DNA of 64,000 nucleotides from Halomarinibacterium sp041392205 (GTDB lineage Bacteria > Bacteroidota > Bacteroidia > Flavobacteriales > Flavobacteriaceae): contig JAWKMO010000002.1 of NCBI GenBank assembly GCA_041392205.1, positions 310,001 through 374,000 on the forward strand, written 5' to 3'. Position 1 is the first letter of the stretch, and each line of letters starts with the position of its first letter. A program made the position numbers and the translations under genes. The notes under the pieces were generated by a model. It was not told where the DNA came from, did no database searches, and saw nothing but the letters and a program-made list of their open reading frames with translations. Below, piece after piece: positions 42,251 through 51,093 of the stretch.

Positions 42251-44677
42251 ATGAATGTAGTAAAAAGAGATGGCCGCAAAGAACCCGTAATGTTCGATAA
42301 AATTACGGCCAGAGTTCGTAAACTCTGTTACGGACTCAACGAACTGGTAGATCCCGTAAAAGTAGCCATGCGCGTTATTGAAGGATTATACGATGGCGTA
42401 ACCACCAGCGAACTGGATAATCTTGCCGCAGAAATTGCAGCAACCATGACCGTTTCACATCCCGACTATGCAAAATTAGCAGCGCGAATTTCGGTTTCCA
42501 ACCTTCATAAAAATACCAAGAAAACATTTTCTGAGGTAATGACAGACCTTTACGAATATGTGAACCCAAGAACTGGTAAAAAAGCCCCTCTTTTAAGTGA
42601 GGAAGTGTTTGAAGTTATTAAAAATAATGCAGAGGAGCTAGACTCTGCCATTATTTACAACCGTGATTTTAATTACGATTACTTCGGGTTTAAAACCCTA
42701 GAACGCTCCTATCTATTAAAATTGAACGGACAAATTGCCGAACGGCCTCAGCACATGCTCATGCGTGTTTCGGTAGGAATTCATTTAAACGATTTGGCTT
42801 CGGTTAAGGAAACCTATGAGCTCATGTCTAAAAAATACTTTACCCACGCCACCCCCACCTTATTTAATAGCGGAACGCCAAAACCCCAAATGTCGTCTTG
42901 CTTTCTATTGACCATGAAAGAAGACAGCATCGATGGTATTTACGACACCCTAAAACAAACCGCTAAGATTTCACAATCGGCAGGCGGTATTGGACTTTCT
43001 ATTCATAATATTAGAGCGACAGGATCTTATATTGGAGGAACCAATGGAACATCCAACGGAATTGTACCCATGCTAAGAGTTTTTAACGATACGGCCCGCT
43101 ATGTAGACCAAGGAGGGGGAAAACGAAAAGGTAGTTTTGCAATCTATATTGAACCTTGGCATGCCGATATTTTTGACTTTTTGGACTTAAAGAAAAACCA
43201 CGGAAAAGAAGAAATGCGCGCCCGTGACCTTTTTTATGCCATGTGGATTCCAGATTTGTTTATGAAACGCGTGCAAGAAGATGCAGAATGGACCCTTATG
43301 TGCCCCAACGAATGTCCCGGCCTATGCGACACACACAGTGAAGAATTTGAAAAACTGTACCTTCAATACGAAACAGAAAACAAAGGAAGAAAAACCATTA
43401 AAGCAAGAGAACTTTGGGAGAAAATCCTCGAATCTCAAATTGAAACGGGAACTCCTTATATGTTGTATAAAGATGCCGCAAACCGAAAAAGCAATCAAAA
43501 AAACCTAGGGACCATTCGTTCTTCCAACTTGTGCACAGAGATTTTAGAATACACCTCTCCCGATGAAGTTGCGGTATGTAATTTAGCTTCCATTGCATTG
43601 CCCATGTTTGTAAAAAATGGCGAGTTTGATCACAAAGAATTGTTTAAAGTAACCAAACGAGTTACCAAAAACTTAAACTGTGTGATAGACCGAAATTACT
43701 ATCCCGTAATAGAGGCACAAAATTCGAACTTTCGTCATCGTCCAGTAGGCTTGGGAGTTCAAGGATTGGCAGATACCTTTATTATGCTGCGAATGCCTTT
43801 TACCAGTGATGAAGCCAAAAAGCTAAATCAAGAGATATTTGAAACCCTCTATTTTGCCGCCGTTACCGCATCTATGGAAGAAGCTAAAGAAGATGGTGCC
43901 TATGAAAGTTATAAAGGTTCCCCCATTTCTGAAGGATTATTTCAGCACAATCTTTGGAACATTAAAGATGAAGAATTAAGTGGCCGTTGGGATTGGGCAA
44001 AATTGAGAAAAGATGTTAAAAAGCATGGGGTACGAAATTCGTTGTTAGTAGCTCCTATGCCTACCGCTTCTACCTCTCAAATTTTAGGTAATAACGAAGC
44101 TTTTGAACCCTACACGTCCAATATTTATACCCGAAGAGTGCTTTCGGGGGAATTTATTGTAGTGAACAAATTTTTACTAGAAGATTTGGTTGCCTTAGGA
44201 TTATGGAACGATGAGTTGAAAGAAGAAATTATGAGAGCCAACGGCTCTATACAGCATATAGAAGGAATTCCGCAAGAACTAAAAGAATTGTACAAAACCG
44301 TTTGGGAATTAAGTATGAAGGATATTATAGATATGTCTCGCCACAGAGGCTATTTTATAGACCAATCGCAATCCTTAAACTTGTTTATGGAAAATGCCAA
44401 TATGGCCAAACTTACCTCTATGCACTTTTACGCTTGGAAGAGTGGCTTAAAAACAGGAATGTATTATTTAAGAACTAAGAGTGCGGTAGATGCTATTAAA
44501 TTTACCTTAAATAACGAAGCCAAAAAAGAACCCGTTGCTGCCATAGCAGAAACAAAAGTAGAAGCGGTTTCTGCAGTTTCCGAAAAACCCTTAACCGCAC
44601 AGGAACTTAGAAGTTTGTTAGCACAATCCAAAAACGCTGCCGAAAATGACGAAGATTGTGTTATGTGTGGGTCCTAA
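42251..44677 (+). CDS. nrdA: Ribonucleoside-diphosphate reductase, large subunit
   Basis: It is 808 aa. It reduces NDPs to dNDPs. The ATP-cone domain covers residues 1-90 (MNVVKRDGRKEPVMFDKI), the site of allosteric activity control. The catalytic barrel includes PQMSSCFLLT, the SNLCTEI segment and ASTSQILGNNEAFEPYTSNI. The C-terminal CVMCGS carries the redox cysteine pair that passes electrons from thioredoxin or glutaredoxin. The tail before it is alanine- and lysine-rich and flexible. Confidence 0.97.
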   Translation: MNVVKRDGRKEPVMFDKITARVRKLCYGLNELVDPVKVAMRVIEGLYDGVTTSELDNLAAEIAATMTVSHPDYAKLAARISVSNLHKNTKKTFSEVMTDLYEYVNPRTGKKAPLLSEEVFEVIKNNAEELDSAIIYNRDFNYDYFGFKTLERSYLLKLNGQIAERPQHMLMRVSVGIHLNDLASVKETYELMSKKYFTHATPTLFNSGTPKPQMSSCFLLTMKEDSIDGIYDTLKQTAKISQSAGGIGLSIHNIRATGSYIGGTNGTSNGIVPMLRVFNDTARYVDQGGGKRKGSFAIYIEPWHADIFDFLDLKKNHGKEEMRARDLFYAMWIPDLFMKRVQEDAEWTLMCPNECPGLCDTHSEEFEKLYLQYETENKGRKTIKARELWEKILESQIETGTPYMLYKDAANRKSNQKNLGTIRSSNLCTEILEYTSPDEVAVCNLASIALPMFVKNGEFDHKELFKVTKRVTKNLNCVIDRNYYPVIEAQNSNFRHRPVGLGVQGLADTFIMLRMPFTSDEAKKLNQEIFETLYFAAVTASMEEAKEDGAYESYKGSPISEGLFQHNLWNIKDEELSGRWDWAKLRKDVKKHGVRNSLLVAPMPTASTSQILGNNEAFEPYTSNIYTRRVLSGEFIVVNKFLLEDLVALGLWNDELKEEIMRANGSIQHIEGIPQELKELYKTVWELSMKDIIDMSRHRGYFIDQSQSLNLFMENANMAKLTSMHFYAWKSGLKTGMYYLRTKSAVDAIKFTLNNEAKKEPVAAIAETKVEAVSAVSEKPLTAQELRSLLAQSKNAAENDEDCVMCGS

Positions 44678-44692
44678 ATTTTAAGTGTTAGT

Positions 44693-44727
44693 AAAAAAAA
44701 GGAGCGCAATTAGCGCTCCTTTTTTTT
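44693..44727. terminator. Strong bidirectional terminator between nrdA and pit
   Basis: GGAGCGC-AATTA-GCGCTCC is flanked by eight A on the left and eight T on the right. It works for nrdA on the plus strand and for the phosphate transporter on the minus strand. Confidence 0.95.
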
Positions 44728-44744
44728 GATGCTATTTGCAAATC

Positions 44745-46994
44745 TTATTGGTTATTTTTATTGTAACTGTTATAGTATTCATCCATTAAATTCATGATAG
44801 CATTAACAAGATCTTTGGTCTCCATAAGCAAATTAAAATAGAGTGTGGTATTTTTTGGGCTAGACTCTTCGGTTCTCGTTCTGGAAATTTGCTTTTCAAT
44901 TTTTTGCGAAATATTGCTCATTAAAGGCTCCCTTTTTTGAAGTATGGCTTCAATTCTAACAAAATTTTTCTCATTAAAGATAATCTCGATTTCATTTAGC
45001 AATGCCTCCAATGCTTCATCAATTTCCTGAAGGTCTTTAATTTGATTAAAACGTAAAGCCTTGTGATTGTTATGAACGTGTTTATGACTTTTTTTGGAAA
45101 TAAAATCTAAAGATTGTGCAATATCTGTTAAATACGCCAAAATAGTAATATAGAAATTGCTACCAAGGACACTTGTTTCTTCTAAATTTTTAATAAAATA
45201 GAAAATATTGTTTCGTAAATCTTCAATTTCAGCATCTAGTTTTTCAACTCCCTTCTTTGATTTTTTAAGGCGTTTTTCATCTTGTTTTGCAAGTCCTTTT
45301 AAAACTTCGGTATATATTTTATTGGTTCTGGAAACCACATTTGAAATATTGTTGGCACTTTCAGAAATAATCCCTTGAACGGTTTTACTTTCAGACTTTT
45401 TTAAACCCGATTTATCTAAAATAGCAATGCCTTTTCTTTTATGAAATAGGTAATTTCTAATTAAAAGGGCAATAGCCACTAATAAAAGAATAGCAATGGC
45501 AGGTCCTCTACCAATATAAATGAGGTATGCTAAAGTTCCGGAAGCTAGAAAAGCAACAATGGCCGTAAAAAACCAACCTCCAATAACATTAAGAACTCCC
45601 GCTACTCGATATACGGCACTTTCACGTCCCCAAGCTTTATCTGCCAAAGAGGTTCCCATAGCCACCATAAAGGTAACATAAGTTGTAGAAAGTGGTAATT
45701 TTAGGGAAGTTGCAGAAGCAATTAGGATTCCGGCTACGGTTAAATTAATTGCGGCACGAATCATATCGAAAGCTGGAACTTCGTGAACTTTATTTGAAGG
45801 AATAGTCACTTCTGGTTTTTCAAAACTATTTGCGATTTTATTTTGTATCGATTGTGGGATAGCGCCACCTAATAAAGAAGCTAATTTTGTACTCCCTTTT
45901 ACCACAGCTCGAGAGAGCATATTGGGGCGAAATTTTTCGGATCCATCCCCTTGTCTTGACAATCCAATTTCTGTTTCAGTAACGGTTCTTGCCTTTTTAG
46001 AAAACCATAATGTTAATACCATTATCCCCCCAGCAATAAATAATAGTAAAGGCTCTGCGGGGACTTTCTTTTCTAATACATCCATAGAAAAAGTGGAAGC
46101 AACCTCACCCGAAACAGCCCATGCTTCATAGGAATGGTATGCTGCCATTGGAACTCCTATAAAATTTACTAAGTCATTTCCAGAAAAGGCCAATGCCAAT
46201 CCAAAAGTTCCAACAGCAATGACAAAAATAAGGATACTCTTTTTAAAGATTTTGGTAAATAATAAAGAGAAAACGGTCCAGAAAGCGAAGCCTATCCCTA
46301 ATAATAAAAAGATGTTTAATTCAAAGATTCCTTTAATACTATTATAACTAGGCGCTCCTTTTAATCCTTTAAAAAAGATAAAATAGCTTATAGCTGTTAA
46401 TGTTATTCCTCCAAAAATGGCTCCAAAATTTTTAATTTTTTGCTCAAAATGAAATGAAAAAACCAAGCGAGACAACCACATTATTAGAGCCCCTATCGTA
46501 AATGAAATTACTACCGATAGTAGGATTCCAGAAATGATTTCGGTTGCCTTTTCGGTATTAATATAATTTACTAAGCTGGAAAAAGTTTCACTCTCTGAAG
46601 CACTTATTTTAATTAATGCCATGACAACGGCAGCACCCAATAACTCAAAAACAATGGATACGGTGGTTGAGGTGGGCATTCCTAGTGTGTTAAAAAAGTC
46701 TAAGAGCAGTATGTCTGTAATCATGACGGCCATGAAAATGATCATGATTTCATCGAAATAAAATTTCCCAGGAACAAAAATGCCATTTCTGGCAACTTCC
46801 ATCATTCCACTAGAATAAACAGCTCCTATAAATATCCCCAAGCTAGCTACAATCATAATGGTTTTAAATGGAAGTGCTTTTGAACCAATAGCTGAGTTTA
46901 GAAAATTTACGGCATCATTACTAACGCCTACCACTAAATCTGCGATAGCAAGAACGGCTAATGCAACCAGCATTAAAATGTAAATATTATCCAT
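44745..46994 (-). CDS. Inorganic phosphate transporter (Pit family) with PhoU-like C-terminal domain
   Basis: It is 749 aa. Residues 1-510 are a PitA/PiT phosphate permease with about 11 membrane helices; both inverted signature motifs are visible, GVSNDAVNFLNSAIGSKA near residue 22 and the LPLSTTYVTFMVAMGTSLAD region near 430. Residues 545-745 are a soluble helical PhoU-like DUF47 domain, usually encoded as a separate gene beside Pit. The fused tail may regulate transport. The OprP-type porin gene lies directly upstream on the same strand, 75 bp away. Confidence 0.93.
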   Translation of the reverse strand: MDNIYILMLVALAVLAIADLVVGVSNDAVNFLNSAIGSKALPFKTIMIVASLGIFIGAVYSSGMMEVARNGIFVPGKFYFDEIMIIFMAVMITDILLLDFFNTLGMPTSTTVSIVFELLGAAVVMALIKISASESETFSSLVNYINTEKATEIISGILLSVVISFTIGALIMWLSRLVFSFHFEQKIKNFGAIFGGITLTAISYFIFFKGLKGAPSYNSIKGIFELNIFLLLGIGFAFWTVFSLLFTKIFKKSILIFVIAVGTFGLALAFSGNDLVNFIGVPMAAYHSYEAWAVSGEVASTFSMDVLEKKVPAEPLLLFIAGGIMVLTLWFSKKARTVTETEIGLSRQGDGSEKFRPNMLSRAVVKGSTKLASLLGGAIPQSIQNKIANSFEKPEVTIPSNKVHEVPAFDMIRAAINLTVAGILIASATSLKLPLSTTYVTFMVAMGTSLADKAWGRESAVYRVAGVLNVIGGWFFTAIVAFLASGTLAYLIYIGRGPAIAILLLVAIALLIRNYLFHKRKGIAILDKSGLKKSESKTVQGIISESANNISNVVSRTNKIYTEVLKGLAKQDEKRLKKSKKGVEKLDAEIEDLRNNIFYFIKNLEETSVLGSNFYITILAYLTDIAQSLDFISKKSHKHVHNNHKALRFNQIKDLQEIDEALEALLNEIEIIFNEKNFVRIEAILQKREPLMSNISQKIEKQISRTRTEESSPKNTTLYFNLLMETKDLVNAIMNLMDEYYNSYNKNNQ

Positions 46995-47069
46995 TTTTTA
47001 TATATTAATTTTACGCAAATTTCTTAATTAAATTAAGGTTACTTGTTACCAAATTGTTATGTTATTTTT

Positions 47070-48272
47070 TTAAAAATGAAGGTCAAAACCCATTCTAAAT
47101 TCAATACTATCTTGATTACCATCTAGGGAAGTATAACTAATATCAGATTGTACTTTAAGTTTATGCCCCACAATATACCGAGAAACTCCCAAAGTATATT
47201 GTTCCTCACCTAATCTTCCCGTAATATTTTCATAATCTGTAGTAGTAAATCTACCTGCTACTTCGTAATTATTTTTGAATAAGTAACCTGCTTGTAGATT
47301 TAATGCATTTCCAGTTAGAACAATATCTCCGGTTTCAGTTCCATCTTCCTCTCTTGCAATTGGGTTATCAGCATCTCTATTAGCATATTCTCCCATAAAG
47401 GAAAACCCTTTGTATTTAAACATGGTATCTACAAACAAGGTAGTGATGTCTGTTTTGTACAAGGAACCATCCGCCAAGAACATATAAGCACCTAAATTAC
47501 TTCTTGTTTTAACAGCATCTTCGTTAAAATCATAGGTAACGCCAACCATTAATTTAGGCGCTACTTCTCTGACCAAATCGGATTGAGAATAATCACCCTC
47601 TTTTTCAAATTCTCCAAAGGGTAAAAATTCTAATCTTCCGGTGTATTGTAAACCACCTTGATTTCCCTCGGTAATGTTTCTACCTTCTCCTTGTGAAATG
47701 GCAATTTTTTCACGTAGTATAAAATCGTTTCCCAAATTATCATGATGACGTAATTGAATCCCCATATCCCGATCAATGTTAAATCGACTGTTTAACAAAG
47801 AACGGTCAATTAATTGCATATTGGCAGAAGAAACCACCCGTTCCACATTTCCTGGAAGTTTTGTTTGTCCCGCCCACAGCACAAAATTTTCATGAAAATT
47901 CCACATAATTACTGCATCTAAAATATAAAATGGAGTATTTCTGTTAAATTGATTTGCCCCAGCAATGTCATTATTGGATAAACCTAATTCAATTTTGTAT
48001 TTAAGTTTTGGGGAATAGGCCCATCCATCAAATTTTAATCGGGCTCTTCGGATTGATACACCATGTTCTGGACTATCATAGTTAGTACCATTGTGACCCC
48101 AATTGGTCTCAGAACGAAACTGGATTCTAGGGGCAAATTTTACACTAAAAGAACTGTCTTTTGCCGTAAAATTAATAAGTCCTTTGCCAAATTTTGTATC
48201 GCTTATTTCTTGCGCGTAGGAAGAAAAATTTATGAAAAGTATTGCCACAAAGGCAAATTTTATAATATTCAT
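47070..48272 (-). CDS. OprP/OprO-type phosphate-selective porin
   Basis: It is 400 aa. A Sec signal ends near residue 20 (SYAQ). The mature part is a 16-strand-type beta barrel beginning with FAPRIQFRSETNWG and SIRRARLKFDGWAYSPKLKY, the porin O/P signature, and ending in an aromatic residue (GFDLHF). It should let phosphate or polyphosphate cross the outer membrane. It is upstream of, and probably co-transcribed with, the Pit transporter, and its promoter carries a Pho-like double box. Confidence 0.9.
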   Translation of the reverse strand: MNIIKFAFVAILFINFSSYAQEISDTKFGKGLINFTAKDSSFSVKFAPRIQFRSETNWGHNGTNYDSPEHGVSIRRARLKFDGWAYSPKLKYKIELGLSNNDIAGANQFNRNTPFYILDAVIMWNFHENFVLWAGQTKLPGNVERVVSSANMQLIDRSLLNSRFNIDRDMGIQLRHHDNLGNDFILREKIAISQGEGRNITEGNQGGLQYTGRLEFLPFGEFEKEGDYSQSDLVREVAPKLMVGVTYDFNEDAVKTRSNLGAYMFLADGSLYKTDITTLFVDTMFKYKGFSFMGEYANRDADNPIAREEDGTETGDIVLTGNALNLQAGYLFKNNYEVAGRFTTTDYENITGRLGEEQYTLGVSRYIVGHKLKVQSDISYTSLDGNQDSIEFRMGFDLHF

Positions 48273-48298
48273 GAAATCGTTTTAAGTTTTTGTCGCTG

Positions 48299-48332
48299 CA
48301 AATAACTAAAACCTATGTTAAGTTAATGTTTC
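48299..48332 (-). promoter_or_regulatory. Pho-box-like promoter of the porin-Pit operon
   Basis: On the minus strand: half-site GAAACA (48327-48332), five bases TTAAC, half-site TTAACA (48316-48321), nine bases, then GTTATTTG (48299-48306) as -7 element. The half-sites repeat every 11 bp, as response-regulator boxes of PhoB/PhoP type do. The same layout occurs before the TonB-dependent receptor gene. Confidence 0.6.
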
Positions 48333-48351
48333 CTAAAGGTTATGTTTCTTC

Positions 48352-48368
48352 AAGTATTGCAAATACTT
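48352..48368. repeat. Short inverted repeat between the porin promoter and the minus-strand terminator
   Basis: AAGTATT (48352-48358) and AATACTT (48362-48368) are exact reverse complements around GCA. It could be an operator for the porin promoter or part of the adjacent terminator structure. Confidence 0.4.
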
Positions 48369-48396
48369 AAAAAAAAAGGTCGCCCTACGGGCGACC
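48369..48396 (-). terminator. Strong minus-strand terminator with no annotated gene in front of it
   Basis: On the minus strand GGTCGCCC-GTA-GGGCGACC, a perfect 8-bp GC-rich stem, is followed by nine T. Nothing annotated is transcribed leftward into it: the next gene to the right (48672) is on the plus strand. Confidence 0.9.
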
Positions 48397-48566
48397 CACA
48401 CATTGATAAAATCTAGTCGACAAAAACTTAACGATTTATATGTGTATGTGTATAAAACACAAGAACAAATAAACAGCATCTATATAGTTTAATAGTGAAG
48501 TAAATATTAAATAAACATTAAATTTTTACTAGGATTTTATGAAAATAAATATTTTAAAACACTGTA
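48369..48566 (-). ncRNA. Candidate small RNA (about 200 nt), minus strand
   Basis: This is inferred from an unexplained strong terminator at 48369-48396 together with a Pho-like double box on the same strand at 48589-48605, which would place a start near 48566. The stretch in between has no convincing protein. If real, the RNA would share the control of the porin-Pit operon next to it. The -7 element is weak, so this remains a hypothesis. Confidence 0.35.
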
Positions 48567-48571
48567 TTACA

Positions 48572-48605
48572 ATTAGATATGTTTTTAATGTTAAATTAAT
48601 GTTAT
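48572..48605 (-). promoter_or_regulatory. Third Pho-box-like double site, pointing at the candidate small RNA
   Basis: On the minus strand ATAACA (48600-48605), five bases TTAAT, TTAACA (48589-48594), again an 11-bp period. Nine bases later TATCTAAT (48572-48579) matches TAnnTTTG only in part. The box could instead act on the divergent YwqK-like gene. Confidence 0.4.
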
Positions 48606-48635
48606 GTAAACCTTTATTTATTGTTATGAATTTAG

Positions 48636-48643
48636 TAAATTTG
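48636..48643 (+). promoter_or_regulatory. -7 element of the YwqK-like gene
   Basis: TAAATTTG is an exact TAnnTTTG match, 28 bp before the ATG at 48672. Confidence 0.55.
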
Positions 48644-48671
48644 AAGTATTAACCCAAAAAATGTGATTATC

Positions 48672-49031
48672 ATGAAAAAACTATTAATGGTATTTACTTT
48701 TTCTCTTTTAACAGGAGCTTCTTTTTCACAAGAAAAGGTACAAGATCAATTTGTAAAGGAAGGAAACGTAATTAAAGCTACCCTGTATCACGAAAATGGT
48801 ACTGTAGCGCAAACAGGTTTTTACACATTGGATAATAAACTAGTGGGTGAATGGATAAGCTACAGCACTGAGGGTAAAAAAACGGCTGTTGCTCACTACA
48901 ATAATGGAAATAAAGTGGGCACTTGGTATTTTTATCAAGGAAATGAGATTAAGGAGGTAAATTACTCCAGTTCAAAAATTGCTCAGGTAACCTCGTATAA
49001 AGTTACTGATGCGGTGGTAGTATCCTACTAA
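48672..49031 (+). CDS. Secreted YwqK/MORN-repeat-like protein
   Basis: It is 119 aa from the ATG at 48672 (MKKLLMVFTFSLL); a GTG three codons earlier is possible. A signal peptide ends near residue 19 (SFSQ). The rest has MORN-type repeats: YHENGTVAQTGFY, NKLVGEWISYSTEGKKTAVA and HYNNGNKVGTWYFY. Proteins of this kind are often auto-annotated as YwqK antitoxins, which is not supported here; they are probably periplasmic or surface proteins of unknown role. Confidence 0.82.
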   Translation: MKKLLMVFTFSLLTGASFSQEKVQDQFVKEGNVIKATLYHENGTVAQTGFYTLDNKLVGEWISYSTEGKKTAVAHYNNGNKVGTWYFYQGNEIKEVNYSSSKIAQVTSYKVTDAVVVSY

Positions 49032-49055
49032 AAAGACAAAAACTTAAAAAACAAA

Positions 49056-49085
49056 AAAAGGCTTCTATTTTGAAGTCTTTTTTTG
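49056..49085 (+). terminator. Terminator of the YwqK-like gene
   Basis: AAAGGCTTC and GAAGTCTTT pair with one G-U around TATTTT, followed by a T-run. Confidence 0.82.
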
Positions 49086-49157
49086 TTTATGTAATTATTT
49101 GAAAACTTTAACAAACCTCTAAGATTTCACAATTTAATTATTTTTATTTTTGAAGCT

Positions 49158-49430
49158 ATGTTAAAATATTTAGCACATAGCTTTATTTCAGTTTTCTTTG
49201 TGATTGCCATCCTGGGCCCCTCTATTTTTCAATTGTGTGCTAAGGATATAAACCCTGTTGTTTTAACCATTAGTGAAGAAGAAGTAAAGGAAAAGATTTT
49301 TTTTATTACAGACTATTTTTCTCAAAACACTCCTTCAGTTTATAAAAAGGAGTTAAATACCGCTTATATAGAGAAGCGATATACCCATAACGCTGAAATA
49401 CTATTACCTCCCCCAGAACATAATAGTTAG
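49158..49430 (+). CDS. Small membrane-anchored or secreted hypothetical protein
   Basis: It is 90 aa. One hydrophobic N-terminal helix (residues 8-27, FISVFFVIAILGPSIFQL) serves as signal or anchor; the rest is charged and extracytoplasmic, ending in LPPPEHNS. It lies 72 bp upstream of the SulP gene on the same strand. I do not recognise a family. Its position suggests it belongs to the anion-transport operon, but there is no direct evidence. Confidence 0.65.
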   Translation: MLKYLAHSFISVFFVIAILGPSIFQLCAKDINPVVLTISEEEVKEKIFFITDYFSQNTPSVYKKELNTAYIEKRYTHNAEILLPPPEHNS

Positions 49431-49502
49431 TTTTTCGATTTTTTTAATAAATTATAAACTGCTTAAAAAATCAGTTTTTTTAGGCATCTAAACTATTATG
49501 TT

Positions 49503-51083
49503 ATGTTTAAAACGTTAAAGAACGACATACCGGCGAGTATTGTTGTATTTTTTGTTGCATTACCCCTTTGTTTAGGGATTGCATTGGCCAGTGGGGCCCC
49601 TTTATTTTCAGGATTAATTGCAGGTATTGTGGGGGGAGTTATAGTGGGATCCCTAAGTGGTTCCAAAATTGGAATTTCTGGACCTGCCGCCGGCTTGGCA
49701 GCCATTGTTTTAGTAGCCATTGGTTCCTTGGGAGGGTTTCAAAACTTTTTAGTGGCCGTGGTTTTAGCAGGAATTATTCAAATCTTATTTGGTGCTTTAA
49801 AAGCAGGAATTATTGGGTATTATTTTCCTTCTTCAGTTATAAAGGGGATGCTTACCGGAATAGGAATTATTATAATTCTAAAACAAATTCCTCATTTTTT
49901 TGGATATGACCCAGACCCCGAAGGAGATTTTGCTTTTTTTCAAGTAGATGGAGAAAATACTTTTTCTGAAATTTTTAAAACTCTAAACAAAATTATTCCA
50001 GGCTCTGCTTTAATAGGGATTATTAGCTTAGGAATTTTAATTCTTTGGGATAAAGTACTCTCTAAGAAAGGAAAAATATTCCAGTTGGTACAAGGACCCT
50101 TAGTGGCTGTTGTGGTAGGGATTATTTTTTATATGGTTACTAAAACCTCCGAAACCTTATCTATTGGTGCATCCCATTTAGTGAGTGTCCCTATTCCGGA
50201 AGATGCCACCTCGTTTTTAGGGCAGTTTAGTTTTCCCAACTTTTCGGTAATTACTAATCCTGAGGTATGGGTAGTGGCATTTACATTGGCCTTGGTGGCA
50301 AGTTTAGAAACCTTACTTTGTGTGGAAGCCACCGATAAACTAGACCCAAATAAAAACGTAACCCCAACCAATCGCGAACTTTTTGCGCAAGGGACAGGTA
50401 ACATTATTTCGGGATTCATAGGAGGGCTTCCCATTACACAAGTAATTGTGCGTAGTTCGGCAAATATTCAATCGGGAGGAAGAAGTAAACTATCGGCTAT
50501 TATTCATGGGTTTTTATTGCTTATTTCGGTCATATTAATACCAAGATTACTTAATATGATTCCTCTTTCGGTGTTGGCAGCCATACTCCTTGTGGTGGGC
50601 TATAAATTGGCCAAGCCTCAATTATTCAAAAAAATGTACGATTTAGGATGGAAGCAATCTATTCCTTTTACTGTAACGGTGCTAGGGATTGTATTTATTG
50701 ATTTATTATACGGTATTGGATTAGGCCTCATGGTAGGGGTTGTGGTCATACTTATTAAAAGCTACCAAAACTCGCATTTCCTTCATATTGAAGATAATAG
50801 CAATGGGAAGCATAAAATTAAAATGACCTTGGCCGAAGAGGTTACTTTTTTCAATAAAGGAGCTATTTTAAAAGAATTGGAAAGCTTGCCAAGAGACACT
50901 TATCTTGAGTTAGATGTTAGGAAAACCCGCTATCTAGATCATGATATTATAGAAATTCTAGATGACTTTGCTTTTAAAGCCAAAGAACGAAACATTGATA
51001 TTCAATTAATTTCAGAACGAGGTATTGTGGAAAATCCAGACAGTTTTATCGAGTTCTTTAAGTTAAGACCAAAAACAGCCTAA
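49503..51083 (+). CDS. SulP-family anion transporter with STAS domain
   Basis: It is 526 aa. The membrane part (residues 1-415) has the SulP hallmarks: PASIVVFFVALPLCLGIALA at the start, GISGPAAGLAAIVLVAIG and ANIQSGGRSKLSAIIHG. The C-terminal STAS domain (about 440-525, YLELDVRKTRYLDHDIIEIL) is cytoplasmic and regulatory. SulP members carry sulfate, bicarbonate, oxalate or other anions. Because a beta-carbonic anhydrase gene follows in the same operon, bicarbonate is the most likely substrate (inference). Confidence 0.92.
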   Translation: MFKTLKNDIPASIVVFFVALPLCLGIALASGAPLFSGLIAGIVGGVIVGSLSGSKIGISGPAAGLAAIVLVAIGSLGGFQNFLVAVVLAGIIQILFGALKAGIIGYYFPSSVIKGMLTGIGIIIILKQIPHFFGYDPDPEGDFAFFQVDGENTFSEIFKTLNKIIPGSALIGIISLGILILWDKVLSKKGKIFQLVQGPLVAVVVGIIFYMVTKTSETLSIGASHLVSVPIPEDATSFLGQFSFPNFSVITNPEVWVVAFTLALVASLETLLCVEATDKLDPNKNVTPTNRELFAQGTGNIISGFIGGLPITQVIVRSSANIQSGGRSKLSAIIHGFLLLISVILIPRLLNMIPLSVLAAILLVVGYKLAKPQLFKKMYDLGWKQSIPFTVTVLGIVFIDLLYGIGLGLMVGVVVILIKSYQNSHFLHIEDNSNGKHKIKMTLAEEVTFFNKGAILKELESLPRDTYLELDVRKTRYLDHDIIEILDDFAFKAKERNIDIQLISERGIVENPDSFIEFFKLRPKTA

Positions 51084-51093
51084 AACGAACAAA

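Noticed and set aside
48336..48479. 48-residue minus-strand frame starting at the ATG at 48479
   Set aside because: It reads straight through the strong terminator hairpin and its T-run; composition is not protein-like.
48672..49031. YwqK antitoxin of a toxin-antitoxin pair
   Set aside because: The protein has a signal peptide and there is no partner toxin gene; only the MORN-like repeats are shared.
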